Part shown: positions 27,807 to 37,561 of the stretch, in pieces
Numbering within the stretch: the first letter of the stretch is position 1
How the letters are laid out: each line of letters begins with the position of its first letter
NCBI GenBank assembly: GCA_944390585.1
Contig: CALXQI010000009.1
Location: 1-64,000 of the forward strand
DNA length: 64,000 nt
Direction: 5' to 3'
From: an uncultured Alphaproteobacteria bacterium
GTDB lineage: Bacteria > Pseudomonadota > Alphaproteobacteria > RUG11792
Notes under the pieces: model-generated
Told to the model about the DNA's origin: nothing
Databases searched by the model: none
What the model saw: the letters and a program-made list of their open reading frames with translations, nothing else
Translations under genes and position numbers: made by a program

Positions 27807-28454
27807 CTATAGCAATACACTCAACTTCAAACCTCCGCATATTCCATGTTCTATCTTGGCAAGCCCTCCTTCTATTTTATTACCAGTGTTAATCATACAG
27901 CCAAGATAAAACCCAATATTCACTTTTTTATTATCATACCCAACTTCCACAGCCGGCATAAAGTGTATAACAGCCTTTGTTTTCCATTTATCCTTTTTTT
28001 CATTACCATCATTATACTTGCACCCTTCATATCCAGTGTAACATAACACACCTACATACCAATTGCTTGGCTTGTATCCCACCCCAACAACACCACCAAG
28101 ATTCATCCCACGCTTCAATATATTTCTAAGATCTTGCCTTCTGCACTTTTCACCAAGTTTATTTACATACTTCTCATCTTTGGCCCACGTGTTAATTGTG
28201 CCCCAACAACCAACACCTCCCCTAATCTCACCATACAAACGCACTTTCCCTATGTACCACACGTATCCTACACTCAAACCGATACAACCACTTCCGTTGG
28301 ATATTTTGTCCTTTCTAATTGCTTTTTTGACTGCTTTATCCTTTGCTAAAAACCCAAACCTACAAATATCCAGGTATATGCCAGTACTTATACGCCCTTC
28401 GCTATGTACACTGCATGCACTTAAACACAACACCGTGTATAAAACTCTTTTCAT
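27807..28454 (-). CDS. Outer-membrane beta-barrel protein, paralog A
   Basis: The 215-residue protein has signal peptide MKRVLYTVLCLSACSVHSEG and then amphipathic alternating strands (GCIGLSVGYVWYIGKVRLYG, GVVGVGYKPSNWYVG, and a C-terminal strand ending GGLKLSVLL). The final aromatic/hydrophobic strand, Gly richness and size fit a small barrel of eight to ten strands. It is unusually rich in cysteine. It is clearly paralogous to 48859-49563. The frame is open 29 codons upstream, but ATG 28454 gives the signal peptide shared with the paralog. A likely surface antigen. Confidence 0.75.
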   Translation of the reverse strand: MKRVLYTVLCLSACSVHSEGRISTGIYLDICRFGFLAKDKAVKKAIRKDKISNGSGCIGLSVGYVWYIGKVRLYGEIRGGVGCWGTINTWAKDEKYVNKLGEKCRRQDLRNILKRGMNLGGVVGVGYKPSNWYVGVLCYTGYEGCKYNDGNEKKDKWKTKAVIHFMPAVEVGYDNKKVNIGFYLGCMINTGNKIEGGLAKIEHGICGGLKLSVLL

Positions 28455-28504
28455 ATTTAAAAAATAATATAACAACTTTAAGTTTATTTTTTTATAATGT
28501 TTTT

Positions 28505-28562
28505 TAGCTATTTGTATAAATATTTTTGTAATGTGATGCAAATATACAACAATTAATGCAGC
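28505..28562 (-). promoter_or_regulatory. Conserved upstream block shared by the two barrel genes
   Basis: About 55 bases here match 49625-49682 upstream of the paralog, including the shared run AATATTTTTGTAATGTGATG and several CAACA-type bases. Both lie at about the same distance before their start codons. The block is either a common regulatory element or a recent duplication footprint that includes the promoter. Confidence 0.5.
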
Positions 28563-28582
28563 AACATAGTACGATACCGTAA

Positions 28583-29821
28583 TTAAAGTTTTGAAATTTT
28601 TAACATCGTTACTTGGTTACGTTGCCGTTTCATAATCTCAAATTTATAGCCAAATAGCATAAATACCTGCCCAGAATTAGGAATAATGCCAACTGAATTT
28701 ATTACCATACCTGCCATTGTTGCAGCAATATTGCACGGGAAATTTGTACCAACTTGCCTATTAAAATCTCGTACGCTGACAGTTCCATCTACTATATAGT
28801 CCCCATTTGCCTGCAGTCTTATGCATTCTACAGATGTTACATCATGCTCATCAGATATATCTCCAACAATCTCTTCCAGTATATCTTCAAGCGTTACTAT
28901 GCCCAAAAAACTGCCATACTCATCAACAACAACAGCAAAATGCTCACGTTTCTTTCTAAACTCTTGTAGCTGAGATAATAAATCAGTATTTTCTGTAATA
29001 AACCATGGTGCAACAGCTATATCTATTATATTTAAATTATCAAAACCGCTAATTTTAGCAGATTTTAACAAATCTTTAACATGCAATACACCAACAATAT
29101 TATCAATATTTTCTTTCCATAATGGAATGCGGGTAAATGGGCAACTTGTGATTTGTTCAACTATAGTTTTTGGGTCATCATCTGCACATAACATTGTAAC
29201 GTTCTTTCTATGTACCATAATTTTGCCAACTTGCACAGAACCAAGATCTAAAATACTACTAAGCATCGCTTTTTCTTGCATAGAGTCATTATCAGTGCCT
29301 TTATGTAGCGCTATTGCTCCTTTTAATTCATCAAGATCAGAATCTTCTGATTTCTGGTTTTTTGGAAGAATAAATGCCGATATTTTAGCAACAATAATAT
29401 TAAACGGCAATAAAATAGTAAGTATAAATTTTAAAAACTTTGCGGATGGAAGCAAAATTTTCTCAGGGGTTTTGATAGTAAACATTTTTGGCAAAACTTC
29501 CACAAATAATACCATAAATATACTTAAAATTATGGGAAAATAAATAATGGCCGTTTCACCAACGTATCTTACACTTATAATTGTTGTAATAGTTGCTGCT
29601 AAGTTATTTAACAAGGTATTACAGAGCAAAATAGAACTTATAACAAATTCTGCATTTTCTTGTAATTTGCAAACAGTAATGGCATTTTTATTACCGTCAG
29701 TAGCTAATTTATACATTTTTGGCTTGGAGTATGCAGTCATTGCTGTTTCACAAGCTGCAAAATACGCAGATAACAACAAAATAGAGGCTAAACATATTGC
29801 TAATACAACATTAGAAATCAT
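28583..29821 (-). CDS. CNNM/CorC-type membrane protein with CBS pair
   Basis: The 412-residue protein has the CNNM (DUF21) membrane domain (residues 1-160, with FAACETAMTAYSK and VEVLPKMFT), a CBS pair (about 200-320, with VDEYGSFLGIVTLEDILEEI) and the CorC/HlyC C-terminal domain. Relatives (CorB, YfjD, YtfL) are linked to magnesium/cobalt export. It is a longer relative of the soluble gene at 52173. The start overlaps the stop of the upstream repeat protein by one base. Confidence 0.88.
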   Translation of the reverse strand: MISNVVLAICLASILLLSAYFAACETAMTAYSKPKMYKLATDGNKNAITVCKLQENAEFVISSILLCNTLLNNLAATITTIISVRYVGETAIIYFPIILSIFMVLFVEVLPKMFTIKTPEKILLPSAKFLKFILTILLPFNIIVAKISAFILPKNQKSEDSDLDELKGAIALHKGTDNDSMQEKAMLSSILDLGSVQVGKIMVHRKNVTMLCADDDPKTIVEQITSCPFTRIPLWKENIDNIVGVLHVKDLLKSAKISGFDNLNIIDIAVAPWFITENTDLLSQLQEFRKKREHFAVVVDEYGSFLGIVTLEDILEEIVGDISDEHDVTSVECIRLQANGDYIVDGTVSVRDFNRQVGTNFPCNIAATMAGMVINSVGIIPNSGQVFMLFGYKFEIMKRQRNQVTMLKISKL

Positions 29822-30456
29822 TATCTACTCCTATCAGTTGCAAAATCATCTATTGCCCCATCCCCATTTTTACCTATTTTCCAGGTATTACACTGCGGTG
29901 TAACATCTGTTTTACTTCTAACATTTACATCATTGTCGCGTGGTAATACTTGTATAACATCTGGTTTTTTTGCATGTGTATTTTTGATCCTCTTTTTAAT
30001 TTCTTTGCGTAAACGTTTAAATTCTTCGCTTGTAGTGTCAGTAGTTCTTAGTTTTTCTATCATTTGCTGAATCTCTTCAAAATCATCTTGCGTGATTTCT
30101 GCCGTTTCAACTTTGTCTTCTAACATAGTTTCTAATTGTTTTATAACAGAATTAATCTTATTTACTTCATTATTACATTGCAATACAGGGGCTATGTTAG
30201 TCTTTTTTGCATTTGCATTATCTATTCTTTTTTGAATTTCTTTGTATAAATGTTTAAATGCCTCGCTTGTAGCATCAGTAGTTTTTAGTTTTTCTATCAT
30301 TTTCTGAATCTCTTCAAAGTCGTCCTGCGTAATTTCTGCCGTTTCAACTTTGTTTTTCAACATAGTTTCCAATTGTTCAATATCAAGATCAGCATTTTTT
30401 GCAAAACTTGTAGAGCACGCGCAAAAGCTACATAACAAAATCTTTAAATAGCACAT
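29821..30456 (-). CDS. Secreted protein with a 79-residue tandem repeat
   Basis: The 211-residue protein has a signal peptide (MCYLKILLCSFCACSTSFA) and two near-identical helical repeats of 79 codons each (237 bases). Both contain QLETML, VETAEITQDDFEEIQ, MIEKL and KEIKKRI-like segments. The repeats are similar at the DNA level too, so the duplication is recent. The C-terminal 35 residues are not repeated. No family was recognised. It shares the coding unit with the CNNM/CorC-type gene (one-base overlap). Confidence 0.65.
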   Translation of the reverse strand: MCYLKILLCSFCACSTSFAKNADLDIEQLETMLKNKVETAEITQDDFEEIQKMIEKLKTTDATSEAFKHLYKEIQKRIDNANAKKTNIAPVLQCNNEVNKINSVIKQLETMLEDKVETAEITQDDFEEIQQMIEKLRTTDTTSEEFKRLRKEIKKRIKNTHAKKPDVIQVLPRDNDVNVRSKTDVTPQCNTWKIGKNGDGAIDDFATDRSR

Positions 30457-30572
30457 AGTTCTTGTTAATGATCACACATCATCGATTTTATCATATTAGA
30501 ACACATGCTGGCGATTTTGTGTAATTGAGATTATTTTGCTAGTATTACGCAAGCATAGTTTACGGGGTTTGT

Positions 30573-31793
30573 GTGAATTTTTTTAACAAAATATCTGGTC
30601 ATAGTGCTGCGCTTGATACAAGAATAATGAACCCAGGAGATGTATTTTTTGCAATTGGGAATGGGCATAATTTTGTACAAAATGCGCTACAACAAAAGGC
30701 TAAATGTGCAGTAATTTCTGATAATAAATACGCATGCGATAAAACAATTTTAGTAAATGATACTGTTAAAACTATGCTTGATTATGGTTTATTCTGTAAA
30801 TACAAAGCAAAGGCAAAAATTGTAGCTATTACAGGAAGCGTTGGAAAAACAAGTACAAAAATGTGGTTAGCTGAGATACTAGCTAAAAAGTACCACGTTA
30901 TGCCAGGGGTAGGAAATTACAATACGATATATGGAATACCAATTTGTTTATCAATGTTACGTCCTGTACATGATTATGGAATTTATGAAATGGGCACAAA
31001 TAAATGTGGCGAGATGTCAGCAATATCAAATTATTTAAAGCCACATGTGCTAGTAATAACAAATATTACTGACGCACACATAGGCAATTTTGGGTCTTAT
31101 CAAACTTTACTTGATGAAAAATTATCTGCATTATCTGGTCTACCAGATGATGGTGTGTTGGTAATCAATGGTGATGAACCATATTCAAAAAATATAACAC
31201 ATAAGAATATCATAACATTTGGAGAAAAAAAACATAATGATGTAGTAATTAGCGATTTTGCAAAATACTTTAACAATGAATTAAAAAGTTGCGAATACTA
31301 TAACTGCGCAGCAATTATAGCTGTGATGATCGCTTTAGGAATTAATTATAAGGATTTTTTACAGTACTTCGCTAGTTTAAACCCATTACGTGGCAGGGGA
31401 AATATAATTAAATGTAAATACAATGAAAATAACTTTACATTAATAGATGATGCGTACAACGCGTGTCCTACGTCCATGAAAGCTGCACTACATAATCTTG
31501 CCACGTTTCATGGAACAAAAATTGCGATTATAGGCGAAATGCTAGAGCTTGGCCATATGTCATACTACTATCATGAACAAATTGCTAAACTGCTTGTCTC
31601 TTTAAAAATTGATAAAGTATATTTTGTTGGATCAGAGCCGTTGTGTGAATTATTTAGAGAGTTTGGATTTAAAACATTTAATAATATTACAAAAGATATA
31701 CTAGATGATATTTGCGAAGGTGATATTGTATTAATTAAAGGATCACACAGTACAAATCTTTGGCGTCTTGTTGATTTTATAACTACTCAGTAA
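30573..31793 (+). CDS. murF: UDP-MurNAc-tripeptide:D-Ala-D-Ala ligase
   Basis: MurF adds D-Ala-D-Ala to complete the peptidoglycan pentapeptide. The 406 residues show the N-terminal recognition domain, ATP-loop GSVGKTS (88-94), LRGRGN, DDAYNACPTSM and the late KGSHSTNLW. The start is GTG at 30573 with a GGGG run upstream. It is slightly short for the family (about 450), but all three domains are recognisable. Confidence 0.92.
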   Translation: MNFFNKISGHSAALDTRIMNPGDVFFAIGNGHNFVQNALQQKAKCAVISDNKYACDKTILVNDTVKTMLDYGLFCKYKAKAKIVAITGSVGKTSTKMWLAEILAKKYHVMPGVGNYNTIYGIPICLSMLRPVHDYGIYEMGTNKCGEMSAISNYLKPHVLVITNITDAHIGNFGSYQTLLDEKLSALSGLPDDGVLVINGDEPYSKNITHKNIITFGEKKHNDVVISDFAKYFNNELKSCEYYNCAAIIAVMIALGINYKDFLQYFASLNPLRGRGNIIKCKYNENNFTLIDDAYNACPTSMKAALHNLATFHGTKIAIIGEMLELGHMSYYYHEQIAKLLVSLKIDKVYFVGSEPLCELFREFGFKTFNNITKDILDDICEGDIVLIKGSHSTNLWRLVDFITTQ

Positions 31794-31813
31794 TAATGTA
31801 GAATAGAAATAAA

Positions 31814-31963
31814 TTATTCTTTTGTATCATCATCATTTAATGTACTTTTAAATGCCTTTATGCCCTTTGCAAGATCTCTCATTACTGTTGGTAATTTCCC
31901 AGCACCAAATAATACAAGTACAACTAACATCACTATTAATAAATGGCCAAAACTTATCCCCAT
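31814..31963 (-). CDS. tatA: Twin-arginine translocase subunit TatA
   Basis: This 49-residue protein fits TatA: a short N-terminus, one membrane helix ([12 protein letters not shown]), then [20 protein letters not shown] and an acidic tail. TatA oligomerises to form the pore for folded proteins. ATG 31963 (MGISFGH) matches the usual start; an ATG six codons upstream is possible (31981). TatB and TatC are not seen in the window. Confidence 0.85.
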   Translation of the reverse strand: MGISFGHLLIVMLVVLVLFGAGKLPTVMRDLAKGIKAFKSTLNDDDTKE

Positions 31964-32091
31964 TCTATTTTTGCGTAACATAACACTGCTGTATACTATA
32001 CCAAAAATTAAATTGCTAACACTAAAAAATTTTTCTTGAAATTAGTTGTAATTTCATACTAAATGTACTTATACATTTATCAGATATAATA

Positions 32092-33666
32092 ATGCGTAAA
32101 ATTGCACTACTTTCCGTACTTTGTTTATCATCTGCATGTCATCACATATACGACAAAGGATCACTTTCCAATAATGTCAATGAAGACCAAATAAGGGAAT
32201 TGTCAACAGCACCAGAAGATACAGTGACTCATCCAGTACGACATTCAAAAATCAATAAAGTATCTGACACAATACCAAATGTATTTAAGCAAAAAATTTC
32301 TTTGTCTGTAAATGAAAATATAAATATAAAAGATGTATTGTATGAAACTGCATTAAAACTTGGCATCAACATACAGTTAGACCCTAATCTAGATGTTTCT
32401 GTTATTTATTCTGCAAATGATAGGCCATTTATAGAAATTCTAGACGATATATGTGATATGACAAATATGAGATATACAATTAATCACAACACATTGTCTG
32501 TTGTGCAAGATACACCTTTTACAGTTATATACCAAACGCAGTTTTTAAACCTAACAAGAAACAGCACAAACACAATATCAACAAATAGTGATATTTCTTC
32601 TGAAGTCGCGATACAATCAAATAATAAAAAAACACCAAAAACAAGTAATATAAAAAATGTACAAAATACAGGAAATACAATTACAACAACAGCCTCAGGA
32701 TGCTTTCTTGAAGATCTACAAGATGGGCTTGCAGTCATTATAGGCAAAGATGGTACATATTCAATCAACAAGCAGAGTGGAACAATTGCCGTATGTGCAA
32801 ATGCCAAAACGCACGCTTATGTTAGAGAATATTTAAATGCAATTAAGGCAGCAACAGAATCCCAAGTATTAATTGAAACAAAAATTATCGAAGTCTCGTT
32901 AAAGAAAGAATACCAACATGGAATAAGGTGGGAAGAGTTGGCTCAAGGAAACTCAATGGATCATAAAATTCGCGTACTATCAGATGGTGGTGGAGCGTTT
33001 AATGTAAAATATGCTGCAAATAACATACATTATTTAACAAATTTTCTAGAACAATTTGGTGTAACAAGAACAGTTTCTAATCCACGTGTAACAGTTATGA
33101 ATAATCAACCAGCAATTCTAAAAGTTGCGAAAAATCATGTATATTTTAAAATTAATCATGATCGTTCATCATTTTTGAGAGATACAGAGCGAGTATGGTC
33201 ATCAACATCAAGTGATATTAAAACAATTCCAATAGGGTTGATATTATTTGTGCAACCATCAATAGATACTACAAATGGAACTGTTACTTTATTTTTGCGA
33301 CCTACAATTTCTAAATTGCAAGAAAATGTTGCAGACCCAGCTGTAGATATAGCACTTAGCGGTTCGCAACATAATGACCAACGCTCTCTTGTTCCAGTAA
33401 CAAGCGTTAGAGAGATTTCTTCCATTTTAAAACTTAATGACGGAGAAGTTGCTGTGCTTGGAGGTTTTATGGAAATAAATACTGAGAAAAAAAGTGCTGG
33501 ACTACCAATTTTTAGGAGAGCATTTGATAATCAACATATAAATGAAGATAATATTGTAGAATTAGTAATTTTGATCAAAGTTAATATTATAGATACAGAT
33601 ATACAAACAAACAAAACTGATATTAGATTAGCAAGATTTGTTCCAGATCCACGTCCATTTTTTTAA
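32092..33666 (+). CDS. Secretin (type II/IV pilus family, MshL/PilQ-like)
   Basis: The 524-residue protein begins with a lipoprotein-like signal peptide (LSVLCLSSAC, Cys near residue 16). It then has secretin N-domains (about 50-280) and the C-terminal secretin domain (TRTVSNPRVTVMNNQPAILK, then VPVTSVREISSILKLNDGEV, then AVLGGFMEI). It would form a ring in the outer membrane for a pilus or type II-like exporter. No other secretion ATPase or pilin gene is near, so its partner genes are elsewhere or lost. Confidence 0.82.
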   Translation: MRKIALLSVLCLSSACHHIYDKGSLSNNVNEDQIRELSTAPEDTVTHPVRHSKINKVSDTIPNVFKQKISLSVNENINIKDVLYETALKLGINIQLDPNLDVSVIYSANDRPFIEILDDICDMTNMRYTINHNTLSVVQDTPFTVIYQTQFLNLTRNSTNTISTNSDISSEVAIQSNNKKTPKTSNIKNVQNTGNTITTTASGCFLEDLQDGLAVIIGKDGTYSINKQSGTIAVCANAKTHAYVREYLNAIKAATESQVLIETKIIEVSLKKEYQHGIRWEELAQGNSMDHKIRVLSDGGGAFNVKYAANNIHYLTNFLEQFGVTRTVSNPRVTVMNNQPAILKVAKNHVYFKINHDRSSFLRDTERVWSSTSSDIKTIPIGLILFVQPSIDTTNGTVTLFLRPTISKLQENVADPAVDIALSGSQHNDQRSLVPVTSVREISSILKLNDGEVAVLGGFMEINTEKKSAGLPIFRRAFDNQHINEDNIVELVILIKVNIIDTDIQTNKTDIRLARFVPDPRPFF

Positions 33667-33773
33667 ATATGGTGTAAAATTAAAACAAAATATTCATAAG
33701 TTATTAAAATAATAAGCACAAATATTATTAATATGAAGACTGTTAATTTTTTCTTTTATATTGCATTGTAGTA

Positions 33774-33782
33774 TGGTATAAT
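33774..33782 (+). promoter_or_regulatory. Extended -10 promoter element
   Basis: TGGTATAAT lies 30 bases before the start codon at 33813, with TTGCAT at 33761-33766 upstream. It has the same form as the box at 24-32. Confidence 0.45.
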
Positions 33783-33812
33783 ACGTATACGTGTTATTTT
33801 AGTATAAATACA

Positions 33813-35432
33813 ATGAATACAATAAAATATCTACTATTACCAATGTTGTTATTGTGTAATGTTCAAAGTGCTGAGGGTGAGGGTGGTCTTGAATACGGCC
33901 CCATCCGGAGTATGAACGAATTTTTTCTATTAGCAGACGCAGGAAATGGTGGCGTTAAGGTTGAATGTTCCTTAGAAAAGAAGCATTTTGTAAATGAGTT
34001 AGCGGCACTAGTGATTAAAGGTGACACTATCGGGTGGCAGGTTGATCATGTGTTAGCAAATCACAAAGTTATGAATGTAATGGATGGAGTATTCCATACC
34101 AATTGCTTTCCTGTTAGCACGGATGGTTATAACAACACACATTATTCATGTCTAGCTGTGTTGAAAGATTGGTGTAAGAAGAATGGCATTAATATGAGTG
34201 ATTTTTTAAATGGCAAGATTAGGTGTACGTTGGACGCTGCGTTTGAATTTGCAAGAAGAATTGCTGATATTAGTTATTCGTATTGTAACGGGCGAACAAA
34301 AGAGACTGCGGTTAAAGTGATGCAGTGTATGATGTTTTGCTATACTCTTATAGACGACCTTTGTAAAGTGGGATACAAGACTAAAAATGATCGTGTGAAA
34401 TCTTTCTTGCAGGTGTTTAATTCTTCTGGTGCATATGGGAAAAAAAGGGGTGAGACGCTCAACCAAGCGTACGCGAGAAACAGTTTTGAAATAGTTAAAC
34501 AATGCTGTATGGATATACATACCACAAGTCAGAAGATAGATAGTTTGGAAGAGAAAGATAATTTTGGAGAAAGAGAATACGCTTATTCACCGACTGGATA
34601 TGATATGACAGACATACAACAACTAAAGGCGGCACACAAAAGGCGTGAGGAGAGTCTACGTTTGATGGAGGAGGAATACAAAGAAGTATGTAGGATTGAT
34701 AAAATTGTGAGAGCAAATGTTCTGGGTAGGGAAGTGATACAGCAAGCTATTTATGCTCTAGGTAAAAACAAAGCTTGTTTGAAGTACGGAGTTGATGTGT
34801 TGCACAAAACAAGTAGAAAATTGGTTAGGAGGCAGGGTAGAATTGCTGCTATGGTGAATGAACGAAGTGGCGGCAATGTTAATGAGGCTGATATTGAAAG
34901 GTTAAAACTTATTGATGGTGACATTGAGAGATTAAACAGTGCCGATAGTAAAATGACTGCACGTTTGAACGATGATAAAATAGCTGCACATTTAAAGAGG
35001 GTGTACGACGAAGCGATGAGTATCTGGAGCTACGATTCTTCTTTTAAATTGATGGATGAAGGAACGTATAAAAATATTGTTGCTACTGATGTGAAAATGT
35101 ATTACGAATCGTTGTTCAATGCCGTGTTGAATGGCGATGAGTGGGAGATACATATTGAAAAAGGTAAACAAAATAGATATGTGATAGAGATGAGTATAGA
35201 GTGCATGTTTTACACTAGTATTATCAAGGGGTGGTGTGCAACACGTATGGGTAAACTTGATGATGAAAAAAAGATAGACATCTTTTTGAATAAGGAGATG
35301 GTAGGGATTAGGTTTGTCGTTGGGTGTGATAGTGTGGATAGGACAAAGCGTTTTCTGTGCACGTCATACATTGCAGGCACAGATTGGAAAGATTTAGACT
35401 ATAGCGTAAGAACGCAAAATCAAGATGATTGA
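33813..35432 (+). CDS. Large secreted protein of unknown function
   Basis: This 539-residue protein has a signal peptide (MNTIKYLLLPMLLLCNVQSA). The mature part is mostly helical and charged, with many cysteines and a stretch of predicted coiled coil between about residues 260 and 400 (EADIERLKLIDGDIERLNSA). No catalytic motif or family was recognised. It is followed by 540 bases without a firm gene. A likely lineage-specific exported protein; host contact is possible but not shown. Confidence 0.65.
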   Translation: MNTIKYLLLPMLLLCNVQSAEGEGGLEYGPIRSMNEFFLLADAGNGGVKVECSLEKKHFVNELAALVIKGDTIGWQVDHVLANHKVMNVMDGVFHTNCFPVSTDGYNNTHYSCLAVLKDWCKKNGINMSDFLNGKIRCTLDAAFEFARRIADISYSYCNGRTKETAVKVMQCMMFCYTLIDDLCKVGYKTKNDRVKSFLQVFNSSGAYGKKRGETLNQAYARNSFEIVKQCCMDIHTTSQKIDSLEEKDNFGEREYAYSPTGYDMTDIQQLKAAHKRREESLRLMEEEYKEVCRIDKIVRANVLGREVIQQAIYALGKNKACLKYGVDVLHKTSRKLVRRQGRIAAMVNERSGGNVNEADIERLKLIDGDIERLNSADSKMTARLNDDKIAAHLKRVYDEAMSIWSYDSSFKLMDEGTYKNIVATDVKMYYESLFNAVLNGDEWEIHIEKGKQNRYVIEMSIECMFYTSIIKGWCATRMGKLDDEKKIDIFLNKEMVGIRFVVGCDSVDRTKRFLCTSYIAGTDWKDLDYSVRTQNQDD

Positions 35433-35974
35433 ACCTTTAACTATTTGAATATGATACCATTGATAATCTGTATAAACTGGATTCTGATTATGTATACTAT
35501 GCGTTTTATATGTCATTGACTTATTTGTATAGAATTTCAAATCTTTGCATAAGCAGTACAATAAGTATGTGTTTTCGCTCTGAATGCATCTGCTGGTACT
35601 GGTACAAAAAAATAGTTGGAAGATAGTACAAAATATCAAGTCCTTCGTTCAGGTATAATATCAATAAATATCTAGCTGTACAAATTCTTACATCTTGCAT
35701 GTAATATTTATACTCTGAATGTATGGTTTTTTTCTTATGATGTTATAGTACTGGCAAGATAAAAAAATCATCTAGTATTTTACTAACACAGGTAATTCAC
35801 TAAATACTACTGCAATTTTAAAATCTAATATATTATGGATATTTATACAAAGTGCTAAACAAGCCTGCTAAGTTATGCAACTAATGTAATATTTTTTTAA
35901 AACACAATATTTATTAGATATGCAAAAAAGCAAGAAGAGAAAAACAATTACACAATATATTATGTAAAAAATAG
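35433..35974. other. Gene-poor region with a possible reading-frame remnant
   Basis: A frame on the plus strand between about 35445 and 35624 reads like protein (FEYDTIDNLYKLDSDYVYYA and on to a TAG) but has no start before an internal ATG. It may be a piece of a decayed gene. The rest is AT-rich with no recognisable feature. Confidence 0.25.
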
Positions 35975-37354
35975 TCATGCATCATTATTTTTTACATCGT
36001 ATATATGTAAAACATTGGTCATTCCAGACTCTCTAAATGGCATGCCGGCAACGATCGCAACGCGTATATTTTTCTGTTTTTCAAACATGCCGGATATCTT
36101 GGTATCAACTATTTGCAACATTTGAGAAAAGCTGTATATATCTTCCACAACAACGGAATACACCCCCCATACCAAACACATACGTCTAGCGGTACGCATA
36201 CAAGGTGTCATAGCAACAATATTACCTAATCTACTATTAGAAGCGTTGATTGCTGTTCTGCCAGATTCTGTGAAAGCGACTACAGCGCTAACGTCATCAA
36301 TAACAGCCTTAATCAAACGTCCTTCAGTCGTTGCGCCAACACTCGTTCGCACATCGTTATCTTGCTCTGTTGCCTCAATAACATTCCTCATCGTATTAAC
36401 AGCTTCTATTGGGTATGCACCGTTTGCTGTTTCTGCTGATAACATTACGGCATCAGCACCCTGATAAACAGCTGTTGCTATATCAGACACCTCTGCCCTT
36501 GTTGGCATAGGAGAAGCGATCATTGTTTCAAGCATTTGCGTTGCTACGATAACTGGTTTTTGATATCTCTGACATATGTTAACGATCTGTTTTTGCACAA
36601 CTGGTACGCGCTCAATCTGCATTTCAACGCCAAGATCGCCTCTAGCAATCATAACAGCGTCAGCAGAATTTACAATAGCATCCAGATTCTCTATCGCCTT
36701 TGGTTTTTCAATTTTTGCAACAATCTTGACGTGCTCCGGCACCAATTTTCTAACAGCTGTTATATCTCGAGCAGTTTGCACAAATGACACAGCAACATAA
36801 TCTGCACCAATTTCTTCAACATGTTGCAAATCATCCATATCCTTTTTAGTAATGGCAGAAACATTAATGAATGCATTTGGTACATTTACACCTTTTTTAT
36901 TCATTAAAATTCCACCAGTAATAACTTCTGTTTCAATTTTCTCGCCATTATTACTTTTTACTTTTAGCTTTATTTTTCCATCATCCAAAAAGACATCATC
37001 CCCATCTGAAAGTGATTTAAAGAGTTCTGGATGTGGCAGGTACACTCGTCTCTCGTTACCAAATGTATTTTCTGTATCAAAAACAAATTTACCGCCCTGT
37101 ATTAATGTAATGCTTCCATCTTCAAAAAGTCCTATACGGAATTTTGGCCCCTGTAAATCCATTAAAATGGCAACTGGACGATCTCCAGCACTTTCTATAC
37201 TTCTAATAGTAGCTGCATTTTGTTTATGGAAATCAATATCATTATGAGAAAAATTTAGTCTAAAAACATTAACTCCTGCATCAAATAATGCTTGTATTGT
37301 TTCAGCATTTCCGCTGGATGGCCCTATTGTAGCAACTATTTTTGTTTTGCGCAT
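35975..37354 (-). CDS. pyk: Pyruvate kinase
   Basis: Pyk makes ATP and pyruvate from PEP. The 459 residues have the barrel start (RKTKIVATIGPSS), FRLNFSHN, catalytic Lys in KIEKPKAIEN, metal site MIARGDLGVE and MLETMI. The C-terminal regulatory domain is present. A complete pyk suggests at least lower glycolysis is used, unlike many obligate intracellular Rickettsiales. Confidence 0.95.
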   Translation of the reverse strand: MRKTKIVATIGPSSGNAETIQALFDAGVNVFRLNFSHNDIDFHKQNAATIRSIESAGDRPVAILMDLQGPKFRIGLFEDGSITLIQGGKFVFDTENTFGNERRVYLPHPELFKSLSDGDDVFLDDGKIKLKVKSNNGEKIETEVITGGILMNKKGVNVPNAFINVSAITKKDMDDLQHVEEIGADYVAVSFVQTARDITAVRKLVPEHVKIVAKIEKPKAIENLDAIVNSADAVMIARGDLGVEMQIERVPVVQKQIVNICQRYQKPVIVATQMLETMIASPMPTRAEVSDIATAVYQGADAVMLSAETANGAYPIEAVNTMRNVIEATEQDNDVRTSVGATTEGRLIKAVIDDVSAVVAFTESGRTAINASNSRLGNIVAMTPCMRTARRMCLVWGVYSVVVEDIYSFSQMLQIVDTKISGMFEKQKNIRVAIVAGMPFRESGMTNVLHIYDVKNNDA

Positions 37355-37561
37355 AAATAAATTAAAAAAAGGACACTTTGATTATCTTGCTAAATAAATA
37401 AAAATGCAAGTTATGAATTATTTAATTATTTGTATCAAATATTAAATATAAAATTTACAATAAACAATATTATAACATTGCCTTTGCGCTGACTTTACTA
37501 CGCAGTACTACCTTTACTACTGCAATTTGAAACACATCTTTAACAACATATTCAACTACTG

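Noticed and set aside
35394-35639. 81-codon minus-strand frame after the secreted-protein gene
   Set aside because: Low-complexity, cysteine- and tyrosine-rich translation overlapping the 3' end of the gene at 33813; a plus-strand remnant is the better reading.
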